A DNA stretch of 64,000 nt from Halorientalis marina (lineage in GTDB: Archaea; Halobacteriota; Halobacteria; Halobacteriales; Haloarculaceae): positions 248,001 to 312,000 of the forward strand of contig NZ_CP095490.1 in NCBI RefSeq assembly GCF_023028345.1. Reading direction: 5' to 3'. The notes under the pieces are model-generated. The model saw only the letters and a program-made list of their open reading frames with translations. It was not told the origin of the DNA and ran no database searches. Below, one piece after another: positions 6,813-14,269 of the stretch (position 1 is its first letter; each line of letters opens with the position of its first letter). Position numbers and translations under genes: made by a program.

Positions 6813-8858
6813 ATGGATATCCCCACGGACCGTTCCGAATACCTACCCGGTTTTCCTTTCAAAGCGACACGGGCTATCCTCGTCGTCCTCGGACTATGTC
6901 TGCTCGTCTATTCAGTCCCCGTTACGGGGACGTTTGACCAAGTTGATCCTGTAACGCGCTCAACGTCAGTACCGCTTGAATATACGACTACAGGAGGAGA
7001 AACCGAGTACGGGACTTTCGATATCCAAATCACGACTCCGACAACTGGCGTCGCTACAAACGGAAGTGTCCGGATACGGATGCAGACCGGGTGGGGGAAT
7101 CCATATGCCAACACAGAGAGCCCGCCAAGAGCACCGCTTGAAGTCGCCGTTATCGCCGCACCGACATCATGGCGACCCGAACGGGCGGCCAGAGAGGGGA
7201 CAGTCCTCTTTGCGAACACTTCCACATACGAGCAGGGCGAATACGCGACGTTCGAACGAGTACTACACTTGCCAGCGTCAATCGCACCGAAAGGGGTCGG
7301 ACCTACGGAGGCGACATTATACTATTACGCGGCGTCAAACGCTGGAACCAATCGTTTTGAGATACTTCGAACCTACACAGTATATCGACCGTTCTGGGAA
7401 CGGCCACGGGCATGGGGACTGCTCGCTGCAATAGTTCTCCTAGGTGCAACACTACCGACGTTCAACCAGTCGGTTCGTAACCGTCTCGCCGAACCGGTGC
7501 AACGCTACGCTGATCGACAATGGCGCCAGGATCTCCTTTCCAAAGCACAGAGACTCGACGACAAGTTCGACACAGAGACTACAGCCAGCGCGGGATCACC
7601 AGTTGAACAGGCTATTCAAGCAGCTCCGCGTGAGAATCTTCAGGATTGGAGTCAGAGGCTGGAACAGTTCGCAGTACTGGACCAGACGCTCTCAAGACTT
7701 CCTTTCGAGGAGTTACCGGTTGCAAGGACAAAGGTTCGGTCACTCGCAGCCCAGACGTGGAGTGACAACGATCCCGCAACCGCGAGCGATCTAAATGACG
7801 TGCTTACGGGGATTGATATTGGCTTTGAAGTTAGAATTCGTGGCCAAAGCTACGATGGGGCCAAGCTGCTTGACCAAACCCTTGCTGACTTTCCGTCCTC
7901 GGAAGATGACCAGCTTGAACAGGCTGCTGCAGAGATAAATCGATTCGAGGACGCCCGAGCAACCGTCGAACAGTGGAGTCAGCCCAGTAGTAGTCCGGCA
8001 GACTCGGCGAAAAGTAAGCTGGCTGTTCGTGTCGATAGCCAAGTGGTTGAGCCAACAGCGATCTGGGAACGTCTTGATACCATCTTGACTGAAGGAACTC
8101 TCGATCAATTCTGCGAGCAAGCAAAGGCGGTTGAAGATTTCGCAGCTAAGACCGAACCACTACGAAGCAACAGTGGGTCGTCTCATCCCTTATCAGCTGG
8201 CCAAGCACAGGATACAACGATCGAGGACGCCTGTAATGCGGTTCGGGAGGGCGATCTAGATGCCATCGAGAAGGCGATGGTGAAGGCAGAGGCATGGGTC
8301 GCCGAGCAGGAAGTGGCACAGATGTTCGCAACTACGGACTTGTCTCACAGTTCTATCGACCCGACTGATGTCCAGAATCGGGTTGACCAAGCCCGCGCCA
8401 CTAACGACTACACTCGCATCAAATCAATCAGGGATGAAGTAATGGCCCAGCTTGACTCGACGTGGCAGCCATCGGATCTGCTTTCATTAACGCCAACGCA
8501 GTTTGAAGAGGTTCTGGGACAGCTTTATCAAAAGAATGGATACGACGTCCAGGTCACACAGCAATCGGGAGATAGAGGAATTGACGCTATTGCACGCAAC
8601 GGCAGGCGAACAATCGCTATTCAGGCCAAACGCTACGATCCTAACGGGGCCGGGAACGTGTCTGGTCCAGAGGTCCGAAACGCAATCGGTGCGACAGTAC
8701 AAGAAGGCGCAGATGTCTGCGTGGTCGCAACATCGTCTGGATTTACTCAGGACGCAAGGCGGGCTGCTATGGAAACAAAAGGTGTAGAGGTACAGCTACT
8801 GTCTGGACGAGATGTAATCGAAAAGCTCTCGAAGAGTCAAATTCCAAATCCGACCTAA
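6813..8858 (+). CDS. Membrane-anchored protein with C-terminal Mrr-type nuclease domain, 681 aa
   Basis: A hydrophobic helix at about 16-38 (KATRAILVVLGLCLLVYSV) is followed by a roughly 160-residue beta-rich domain with Thr/Ser, probably exported. A second membrane helix at about 195-213 (WGLLAAIVLLGATLPTF) precedes about 330 residues of cytoplasmic helical sequence. The last 115 residues are an Mrr/PD-(D/E)xK domain: FEEVLGQLYQKNGYDVQV, GDRGIDAIA and IAIQAKRY (E/QxK-type active site with D). The layout suggests DNA cleavage at the membrane. GC content is lower than in neighbours, as expected for an acquired gene. Confidence 0.75.
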   Translation: MDIPTDRSEYLPGFPFKATRAILVVLGLCLLVYSVPVTGTFDQVDPVTRSTSVPLEYTTTGGETEYGTFDIQITTPTTGVATNGSVRIRMQTGWGNPYANTESPPRAPLEVAVIAAPTSWRPERAAREGTVLFANTSTYEQGEYATFERVLHLPASIAPKGVGPTEATLYYYAASNAGTNRFEILRTYTVYRPFWERPRAWGLLAAIVLLGATLPTFNQSVRNRLAEPVQRYADRQWRQDLLSKAQRLDDKFDTETTASAGSPVEQAIQAAPRENLQDWSQRLEQFAVLDQTLSRLPFEELPVARTKVRSLAAQTWSDNDPATASDLNDVLTGIDIGFEVRIRGQSYDGAKLLDQTLADFPSSEDDQLEQAAAEINRFEDARATVEQWSQPSSSPADSAKSKLAVRVDSQVVEPTAIWERLDTILTEGTLDQFCEQAKAVEDFAAKTEPLRSNSGSSHPLSAGQAQDTTIEDACNAVREGDLDAIEKAMVKAEAWVAEQEVAQMFATTDLSHSSIDPTDVQNRVDQARATNDYTRIKSIRDEVMAQLDSTWQPSDLLSLTPTQFEEVLGQLYQKNGYDVQVTQQSGDRGIDAIARNGRRTIAIQAKRYDPNGAGNVSGPEVRNAIGATVQEGADVCVVATSSGFTQDARRAAMETKGVEVQLLSGRDVIEKLSKSQIPNPT

Positions 8859-8944
8859 GTTCGTTTTCCGAAAGGCAAGAACATCCGATCGAGTCTATTG
8901 TCCCAGATTCTATAGTAACATCCGGAGGCAGAAGGCGCCGATAG

Positions 8945-9082
8945 GTTACAAGCATCACCAGCGGGCGAGAACGGGGGCTCTCAAACATCGAGCGCGTCAG
9001 CGACGATCTGCAGGAGAAGGTCGACCAGTTCGAAGAGGGGGAGGACGCGCTTCGTGAGCGGTTCCAAGAGGCGATGGCCTGA
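8945..9082 (+). pseudogene. Remnant 3' end of a coding sequence
   Basis: After an in-frame TAG at 8942-8944 a frame without ATG runs to TGA at 9080, reading GLSNIERVSDDLQEKVDQFE and then a charged helical tail. Haloarchaeal codon use and coiled-coil character suggest the end of a lost gene. The remaining part of the 8859-9148 spacer shows nothing else except the leader motif near 9118. Confidence 0.3.
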
Positions 9083-9115
9083 CGCCACATCGGTGACGTA
9101 GTCGTCTGTTCTGTT

Positions 9116-9143
9116 TTTCTCGCCCTGGAGGGGTGGAGGCCAA
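9116..9143 (+). promoter_or_regulatory. T-run plus GC hairpin leader motif, copy E
   Basis: GTTTTTC is followed by GCCCT, the loop GGAGGGGTGG and AGGC. The stem is weaker than in other copies, but T-run, loop and position just before the ATG at 9149 match the family. Confidence 0.4.
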
Positions 9144-9148
9144 CCGAG

Positions 9149-9370
9149 ATGGAACAGTCCACGATTAGCGACGGGAGTGACGACGAATTCCCACCCGAGA
9201 AACGTCTTGAAGCACCGAATTACCGATTGATCAAGGCCGGTATCGCGACGATCCCGGATATGGAAACCCTCCAAGAGTGTGTTGCCTACGAGAACGCTCA
9301 CCAGAATCGGACGCAGATCCTGCGCCGGCTCAAGTGGAAGGCTGAAGAGCTGCGTGAGGACGAAGAGTAA
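9149..9370 (+). CDS. Small helical protein, 73 aa
   Basis: Begins MEQSTISDGSDDEFPPEKRL. The central part (NYRLIKAGIATIPDMETLQECVAYE split over about 25-50) resembles a short helix-hairpin motif, and the C-terminus is a basic/acidic helix (NRTQILRRLKWKAEELRED). Small proteins of this kind occur in haloarchaeal plasmid backbones. It is preceded by a leader hairpin and followed 9 bases later by the conserved TTAACCAACA inverted repeat. Function unknown. Confidence 0.6.
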   Translation: MEQSTISDGSDDEFPPEKRLEAPNYRLIKAGIATIPDMETLQECVAYENAHQNRTQILRRLKWKAEELREDEE

Positions 9371-9379
9371 GCCCTGTGC

Positions 9380-9420
9380 TTAACCAACATATTCCGCATT
9401 AATTCCCTATTGTTGGTTAA
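9380..9420. promoter_or_regulatory. TTAACCAACA inverted repeat, copy 1
   Basis: Arms TTAACCAACA (9380-9389) and TGTTGGTTAA (9411-9420) with 21 bases between. Upstream of the DUF6610-like gene. One of five copies with the same arms and nearly constant spacing; probably an operator. Confidence 0.7.
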
Positions 9421-9433
9421 ACCGCTGTACCCC

Positions 9434-9464
9434 GGTTTTTCAGGCCCCTGAACGGGTGCGGGGC
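9434..9464 (+). promoter_or_regulatory. T-run plus GC hairpin leader motif, copy F
   Basis: GGTTTTTCAG then GCCCC (9444-9448), loop TGAACGGGTGC and GGGGC (9460-9464), 28 bases before the ATG at 9493. It directly follows inverted repeat copy 1, the same order as at 14179-14252. Confidence 0.55.
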
Positions 9465-9492
9465 AGCCAGCAGCGGCCTCGCGAGCCTAATC

Positions 9493-10494
9493 ATGTCCCT
9501 TGATCTGAGCTCCAGCGCCAGCACCACCCGCGAAATCGCCGCCGCCAGACAAGCAGACTATGTGGCGTTTCTGCATCGAGCTCCGTTCGTCGGCGATGCT
9601 CTAGCCCTCGGATTTCTCCCCGGATTTCGCGAGGACTGTGGGTACCAAGAGACGCAGTATCAGAACCTCAGCCTCTTCGTCGGGATGCTCGACAACGATT
9701 TTCGGAATCCCGATCTGGAGCGGTTCATCGACCGCTTCTACGAGTACGAACCAGAGGTCGGGGTCATCGGGGACGTCGACGAACTCGACGACGTCGACGC
9801 CCACGTCGCTGCTGCTCGTGAAATCCAAGCGAGCTATCCCGAGGCCCAGCTCATCGTCGTTCCGAAGTCGCGGGCGGTGATCGACGCGATACCCGAGAAC
9901 CTCGTCCTTGGCTACTCGCGAGGCTATGCTGACCGGTTGGCCCACGAGTTCTCCGACCCAGCCGATTGGAGAGGGCGGCGCGTCCACATCCTCGGCGGGA
10001 GTCCACCCAAGCAGCTCGACGCCATTCGACAGCTGACCCGACCGACACTCACTGACGAGCCACCGGCCGACATCGTCGGCGTCGACTGGAACGGGTTGCA
10101 TCGTGGCGCACAGTTCGGTGAATTCTGGACGGCCGACGGCTGGGACGACAGCGGTCGCGACGCCGACCACGTCACCGTACGAAAGACGGTGCGCCACAGC
10201 CTCGCTCGCGTCCGTGAGTTCTGGAGGACCCACGGAATCTGGCCCGAATCGACACCGCAAGACGAGGGGCTCAACGTCGAGTACGAGGGACCGAGTCCTG
10301 CCGACCTCGTGGGCGCCGCCTGTACCGAGTGCGGGGCGAATGTCTGGCGAACTCGCCGCGGCCCGTACGTCGCCGAATATGATACCGGCGCTATCTGTGG
10401 ATACTGCAGCTACGAGTGCTACTTCAGTCACCGTCACCGGAACAACCTGAAGGAAATTGCCGGCGAGCAGAGCGTCTACATTCCGCCGGCGTGA
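9493..10494 (+). CDS. DUF6610-like protein, possibly TGT/DpdA-related, 333 aa
   Basis: The core contains AQLIVVPKSRAVIDAIPENL, LGYSRGYADRL, RRVHILGGSPPKQLDAI and VGVDWNGLHRGAQFGEFW. This series of strands with VPKS, GYS and HILGGSP resembles DUF6610 proteins, which I recall as similar to the tRNA-guanine transglycosylase fold used by DpdA enzymes in 7-deazaguanine DNA modification. The C-terminal 60 residues hold two Cys pairs (CTEC, CGYC plus C), a zinc ribbon. The substrate is not known, and no queuosine or dpd genes are nearby. The 5' region carries both the inverted repeat and the leader hairpin. Confidence 0.55.
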   Translation: MSLDLSSSASTTREIAAARQADYVAFLHRAPFVGDALALGFLPGFREDCGYQETQYQNLSLFVGMLDNDFRNPDLERFIDRFYEYEPEVGVIGDVDELDDVDAHVAAAREIQASYPEAQLIVVPKSRAVIDAIPENLVLGYSRGYADRLAHEFSDPADWRGRRVHILGGSPPKQLDAIRQLTRPTLTDEPPADIVGVDWNGLHRGAQFGEFWTADGWDDSGRDADHVTVRKTVRHSLARVREFWRTHGIWPESTPQDEGLNVEYEGPSPADLVGAACTECGANVWRTRRGPYVAEYDTGAICGYCSYECYFSHRHRNNLKEIAGEQSVYIPPA

Positions 10495-10506
10495 CTTAGC
10501 GACCTG

Positions 10507-10538
10507 TTTTTCGAGCCCCGGGAGAGGGCGGAGGCTCG
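10507..10538 (+). promoter_or_regulatory. T-run plus GC hairpin leader motif, copy G
   Basis: TTTTT then CGAGCC (10512-10517), a GGGAGAGGGCG-type loop and GGCTCG (10533-10538). It lies 31 bases before the GTG start at 10570. Confidence 0.55.
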
Positions 10539-10569
10539 GTCGTGAACCTTCGTCCAGAGGTGACTTTCC

Positions 10570-10917
10570 GTGAGTCAGCAACAAACTGCAGACGACGTTT
10601 CAGTCGATGAGATTCCAATCGATATCTCGAACACCCAGTCCGGGGATATCGATCCCGCCGATGTCCCCGACGAAATCGAGTCGATCACCCGTGGTCTAGC
10701 GAGCGAACAGCCGCCGACGAACCCCCTGGTCGTTCTCAAAGCGGTTCGCTGGTGGTACATCCATGGCAAGGGTGGAACGGATCCCGCCTTCAGGTGGGCC
10801 ATCGAGTGGACGCGTCATCTAGCGACCGACACGCCCAGCGACGTCGATCGATTCGACGAGTTCCTCGAGTACCTCGTCACGGTCGGCTTCGCTGACGAGA
10901 CCCACGAACTCCGCTAA
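10570..10917 (+). CDS. Hypothetical acidic protein, 115 aa
   Basis: A GTG start at 10570 opens MSQQQTADDVSVDEIPIDIS. The first 45 residues are acidic and probably disordered. The remainder is helical, with VVLKAVRWWYIHGKGGTDPA followed by two more helices. No known domain was recognised. It lies 76 bases after the DUF6610-like gene and before the ardC gene, all in one direction. Confidence 0.6.
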   Translation: MSQQQTADDVSVDEIPIDISNTQSGDIDPADVPDEIESITRGLASEQPPTNPLVVLKAVRWWYIHGKGGTDPAFRWAIEWTRHLATDTPSDVDRFDEFLEYLVTVGFADETHELR

Positions 10918-10923
10918 CCAAGA

Positions 10924-10943
10924 GGGCGATTTTTTATTCGCCC
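10924..10943 (+). terminator. T-rich-loop inverted repeat, variant of the leader motif
   Basis: GGGCGA (10924-10929) and TCGCCC (10938-10943) enclose a loop of Ts and A. It is followed by CCAGAGGGATGCGG, recalling the loop of the leader family. It sits 7 bases after the stop at 10917, so it may end that transcript. Confidence 0.4.
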
Positions 10944-11004
10944 CAGAGGGATGCGGCGCGTTCTGAACTGATGCAATCGTGGTAAACCCGATTCGGTGAA
11001 CACA

Positions 11005-11931
11005 ATGGCTACGACCAGTGACTCGTCGGTTTCCTTTGAGGAGACCGACACGCGAGACGACGAGATGAACAGCACCATCGAACAGTGGATCGACGAGCTC
11101 GTCGCCGGCGTTGACGACGCGCAGGCGAGCGAGGAGTTCCAAGAGTGGCTCGACGTCCAGAGTCGCTTTCACGACTACTCCTACCGGAACACGCTCCTCA
11201 TCAAGCGGCAGTGTCCCGAGGCGAGCCGGGTTGCGGGCTACCGGACGTGGCAGGAGGAGTTCGATCGTCACGTCACGGAGGGCGAGTCGGCCATCTGGAT
11301 CTGGGCGCCGATCATCACGAAGCAGTGCCCGGAGTGCGAGAACTCGCCGAGCTACCACGAGGACAGTGACTGTGAGTACGACGAGACGCCGCCCGAGGAG
11401 TGGTCCGAGGGCCTCGTCGGATTCAAGCCCGCGCCGGTGTTCGATGTCTCCCAGACCGAGGGCGAGCCGCTTCCCGACCTGGACACGGCAGCGACTGGGG
11501 ACGCCGGCGACCTCGTCGAACAGCTGACTGCCGCCGCTGACGACCTCAGCGTGACGGTGCGAATCGTCCCAGCCGAGGAGTGGACCCACGGCGAGGCGAA
11601 GGGCATCTGCGAACAACTGAGCCTCGTCGACGTCCAACCGCTCGTCGAGGTGCGAGATCGGGAGAACGAGGCCGACCTTGCGCGGACGTTGATTCACGAG
11701 TACGCCCACGCTCTGCTCCACTTCGACGTCGACGACGACACCGAGCGGGCAAAACGCGAAGTCGAGGCCGAAGCCGTCGCGTACGTCGTCGGGCGGTACT
11801 GTGGGCTCGACACCAGTGGGTCAGCGTTCTACCTCGCAGCCTGGGAGTCGGACGACTCCGAGGTCGTTCGCGAGCGGCTTGGACGGATTAGTACCACAGC
11901 AGAGAAAATCGTCGAGATACTCGAAAATTGA
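11005..11931 (+). CDS. ArdC-like antirestriction protein with ImmA/IrrE metallopeptidase domain
   Basis: The N-terminal region (WLDVQSRFHDYSYRNTLLI, then VAGYRTWQEEF and AIWIWAPI) matches the ArdC single-strand DNA-binding domain. A Cys cluster (CPEC and a later Cys) is inserted after it. The C-terminal half contains the zinc protease motif HEYAH followed by a downstream Glu-rich helix (EVEAEAVAYVV). ArdC proteins protect incoming plasmid DNA from restriction, which fits a mobile replicon. The ATG at 11005 is preceded by an in-frame GTG at 10996. The last 40 codons are repeated as a fragment at 14042-14173. Confidence 0.75.
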   Translation: MATTSDSSVSFEETDTRDDEMNSTIEQWIDELVAGVDDAQASEEFQEWLDVQSRFHDYSYRNTLLIKRQCPEASRVAGYRTWQEEFDRHVTEGESAIWIWAPIITKQCPECENSPSYHEDSDCEYDETPPEEWSEGLVGFKPAPVFDVSQTEGEPLPDLDTAATGDAGDLVEQLTAAADDLSVTVRIVPAEEWTHGEAKGICEQLSLVDVQPLVEVRDRENEADLARTLIHEYAHALLHFDVDDDTERAKREVEAEAVAYVVGRYCGLDTSGSAFYLAAWESDDSEVVRERLGRISTTAEKIVEILEN

Positions 11932-11932
11932 G

Positions 11933-11943
11933 GAATTAACCAG
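11933..11943. repeat. 11-bp direct repeat, left copy, flanking the PLD cassette
   Basis: GAATTAACCAG occurs here just after the ardC stop and again at 13997-14007 just at the end of the third cassette gene. The two copies bracket genes 12053-13998. Confidence 0.5.
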
Positions 11944-12052
11944 CACTCGATCCGGTACTCCGCTGTTCGGTTGTTATTAGACTCAGTACCGCTTTGTGTT
12001 GCCAGCGTATCGGGTGGCTGTTTTTGTCACTCGGCACTTTAGATGAGATTGT

Positions 12053-12427
12053 ATGCCGGCACCAACGGGAACTGATGGAGTCGGACGAGCTGTCCAAGAG
12101 GTTTTCGTGCCGCCGGTGGGCGTTTTCATCATCGTCGTGGTCATCAAGGAGTTCGTGGGGCCGGTGGTAGCAGGACTGGTGTACCTGCTCATGCTTGTTG
12201 TTATCTTCTTAGGGATCTACACCTCGGCAAAAAATTGGAACATCCGCTACACGATGGGGTTCGTCCTATCTGGTATCGTCCTGATTTGGATGGCTCCCAG
12301 CATTATCTCGACAGTAATCCATCCCGTATTCGGGTTGCTTGGTACCCTAATCGGGATCGTATTCCTTGGCGGAATGGCACTCCTATTGATCGAAAAAGCT
12401 GGCCTTGATGAGGTGTTGAAGAGGTAG
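12053..12427 (+). CDS. Small membrane protein, 124 aa
   Basis: The protein has four hydrophobic segments: PPVGVFIIVVVIKEFV, AGLVYLLMLVVIFLGIY, MGFVLSGIVLIWMAPSI and a last one around FGLLGTLIGIVFLGGMALLL. The ends are short and cytoplasmic. No conserved catalytic residue is visible. It is the first gene of a three-gene cassette that separates the ardC gene from a copy of its own 3' end. A pore-like effector role is possible but not shown by the sequence. Confidence 0.6.
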   Translation: MPAPTGTDGVGRAVQEVFVPPVGVFIIVVVIKEFVGPVVAGLVYLLMLVVIFLGIYTSAKNWNIRYTMGFVLSGIVLIWMAPSIISTVIHPVFGLLGTLIGIVFLGGMALLLIEKAGLDEVLKR

Positions 12428-12538
12428 AGAGAGGCGGCGTTTGCTTCTGTACTAGTTCTTCTCGTAACAGCTGCGTTGCCGCCGGTCGCTGCAGCACGAT
12501 TTTAAATGATATGTGGTCTAAGTATTTTAGACGAAACG

Positions 12539-13543
12539 ATGTCATCACTAGGGCAACAAGATGAGAAAATAGCGCGGGAGATTCTGAAAGCGCTCTATGA
12601 TCAGTTCAAAGACGTGCAGTACCGTGGCCTGACAGGGGATGGATTGTACGAGGCATTGGAGGAGTACGAGCAGGACGACGTGGCTTATGTGGCGGAGCGA
12701 ATCGATGGAGAATACGTCGAAGTACAGGGGGCACTAGGGCAGCGAATCAGCACAATCCAGATTACTGCGGCAGGGATCGAGAAACTGCACGAAGACGGGT
12801 GCGAAACCATCATCGACGGCAACACCCGGTACGACATCCTAGAGGAATTGTACCAGCTTGATCGAGAGAACACCGGGGTAGTATTCGCCGAGCGAGACGA
12901 ACTAATTGACGAAATTGGGGATGAAACGCTCGTCGACCAGAACATCTGGTACCTGAAGGAGAAGCGACTCATCGAGACGCACGGAGGGGGCGGCGGACTC
13001 TTCTACCACGGCGCCAGGATCACAGACCGTGGTGCAGATCGGTTCGAAGCATATCGGAACGATGGTGTCGAAATTCCGCGGACAGGGACGCACCGATCAC
13101 TTCGGCAGGCCTCGATTGGCCCTAACGAGTCGCAACAAGCTGAGCACCTGTTCCGGGATTTCGTGGAACTTGCGCGAGACGAGGTGATTATCATCGATCG
13201 GTACGCCCGTGAAGGCCTCTATGATCTGCTCCAGCACGTGCCGAACGGCGTCGAAATCAAAGTGATGACGACGGATCGCGTGACTGGAGGGGGCTACCAG
13301 CAGCGCGTATCCCAGTTTGCGCAGCAGCACTCAGATATCGAGGTCCGGTATCTCTCGGACAGCGACTGGGATTTCCATGACCGCTACATCATACGTGACC
13401 GGGAGGATGGTTGGGCATGGGGTCACTCGTTCCACGACGCCGGTGATACGCAGCACACCGCCTCTGAGCTCCGACCAATCAATCGGGAATCCATTGAGTC
13501 CCAGTTTACGGCCGCTTGGCAGAACGGGACGGTGGTCGTATGA
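12539..13543 (+). CDS. Winged-helix protein with C-terminal PLD-like domain
   Basis: ATG 12539 lies about 30 bases after a TATA-like TTTAAATGA, suggesting a leaderless start; an in-frame ATG at 12506 is the alternative. The first 190 residues contain repeated helix-turn-helix-like stretches (RIDGEYVEVQGALGQRIST, VDQNIWYLKEKRLIE). The C-terminal 130 residues resemble a single phospholipase D-like unit: DEVIIIDRYAREGLYDLL, IKVMTTDR and FHDRYIIRD, where HxK is replaced by HDR. Similar PLD-like domains occur in defence systems. It overlaps the next gene by 4 bases (ATGA). Confidence 0.6.
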   Translation: MSSLGQQDEKIAREILKALYDQFKDVQYRGLTGDGLYEALEEYEQDDVAYVAERIDGEYVEVQGALGQRISTIQITAAGIEKLHEDGCETIIDGNTRYDILEELYQLDRENTGVVFAERDELIDEIGDETLVDQNIWYLKEKRLIETHGGGGGLFYHGARITDRGADRFEAYRNDGVEIPRTGTHRSLRQASIGPNESQQAEHLFRDFVELARDEVIIIDRYAREGLYDLLQHVPNGVEIKVMTTDRVTGGGYQQRVSQFAQQHSDIEVRYLSDSDWDFHDRYIIRDREDGWAWGHSFHDAGDTQHTASELRPINRESIESQFTAAWQNGTVVV

Positions 13544-13998
13544 CGGATATGGTAGCCAACATCGATTTACCCACCGACGAGGCCGGGATGCTTCCCCGTC
13601 AATGCCCGAGCTGTGACGGTCAGTTCACGATCCATGGAGAGACCTACGAACAAGAACACTATCTGAATCTCCGGTGTCCATACTGTGACTGGATCGCGGA
13701 GTTCGACGAGTTTCTCACAGAGGAACAGGCAGAGTACGGGAATGCTGTTGCAGAAAATGAGGCGAGGCAGATGCTGGAGGACCAGTTCGCAGATATGTTT
13801 GAAGACGCATTCAGCGGTACGGGATCAAGCGATTTCATCGAAGTCGAAACGAATACAGACGATATCGATTTCGGTCACCGGAACACCCCCTCGCCACACC
13901 TGGCTATCGAAACAGACCAAGTGACGTGTAGTGACTGCGGATTCTCCTTCGCTGTCGAGGAGGGCTCAGGGAACATCTCTTGCCCTGTATGCCGGTGA
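13540..13998 (+). CDS. Zinc-ribbon protein, 152 aa
   Basis: Starts at ATG 13540 inside the end of the PLD-like gene (ATGA overlap), so the two are translationally coupled. Two zinc ribbons are visible: CPSC with CPYC near the N-terminus and CSDC with CPVC at the very C-terminus. The middle is acidic and helical (EEQAEYGNAVAENEARQML). It may be an adaptor or nucleic-acid-binding partner of the PLD-like protein. No known family recognised. Confidence 0.6.
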   Translation: MTDMVANIDLPTDEAGMLPRQCPSCDGQFTIHGETYEQEHYLNLRCPYCDWIAEFDEFLTEEQAEYGNAVAENEARQMLEDQFADMFEDAFSGTGSSDFIEVETNTDDIDFGHRNTPSPHLAIETDQVTCSDCGFSFAVEEGSGNISCPVCR

Positions 13999-14007
13999 AT
14001 TAACCAG
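13997..14007. repeat. 11-bp direct repeat, right copy
   Basis: GAATTAACCAG, identical to 11933-11943. It overlaps the stop codon of the zinc-ribbon gene and lies 35 bases before the ardC 3' fragment. Confidence 0.5.
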
Positions 14008-14041
14008 TTTTCGGCATTATTAGCAAAGATACTTTTTCAGC

Positions 14042-14173
14042 ACCAGTAAGTCGGTTTTCTACCTCGCTGCGTGGGAGTCGGACGATCCCGAGGTCGTTCG
14101 CGAGCGGCTCGGACGGATCAGTTCCACAGCAGAAGAGCTCATCGAAGTGCTCGAAAGCGAATCTTCGTCCTAA
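14042..14173 (+). pseudogene. Detached 3' end of an ardC-like gene
   Basis: The frame reads FYLAAWESDDPEVVRERLGR and on to ...EVLESESSS stop, nearly the same as residues at the end of the intact ardC product (FYLAAWESDDSEVVRERLGR). Homology starts at the codons for Thr-Ser at 14042 and runs to TAA at 14171-14173. There is no start codon. It is best explained either by insertion of a cassette that brought its own ardC end, or by a deletion between two tandem ardC copies. Confidence 0.8.
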
Positions 14174-14178
14174 TCTAG

Positions 14179-14220
14179 TTAACCAACAGAGTGATGGATT
14201 CCTTCCGCTCTGTTGGTTAA
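14179..14220. promoter_or_regulatory. TTAACCAACA inverted repeat, copy 2
   Basis: TTAACCAACAGAG (14179-14191) and CTCTGTTGGTTAA (14208-14220); the arms are 13 bp here. It lies upstream of the SWIM gene and directly before leader hairpin copy I. Confidence 0.7.
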
Positions 14221-14252
14221 GTTTTTCAGCGCCCGCGGAGGGGCGGAGGCGC
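14221..14252 (+). promoter_or_regulatory. T-run plus GC hairpin leader motif, copy I
   Basis: GTTTTTCA, then GCGCC (14229-14233), loop CGCGGAGGGGCGGA and GGCGC (14248-14252), 17 bases before the ATG at 14270. Confidence 0.55.
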
Positions 14253-14269
14253 ATTCAGACCTCCGTCGA

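Noticed and set aside
10819..11721. 300-aa minus-strand frame opposite ardC
   Set aside because: Shadow frame; ardC carries HEYAH and ArdC motifs and normal codon use.
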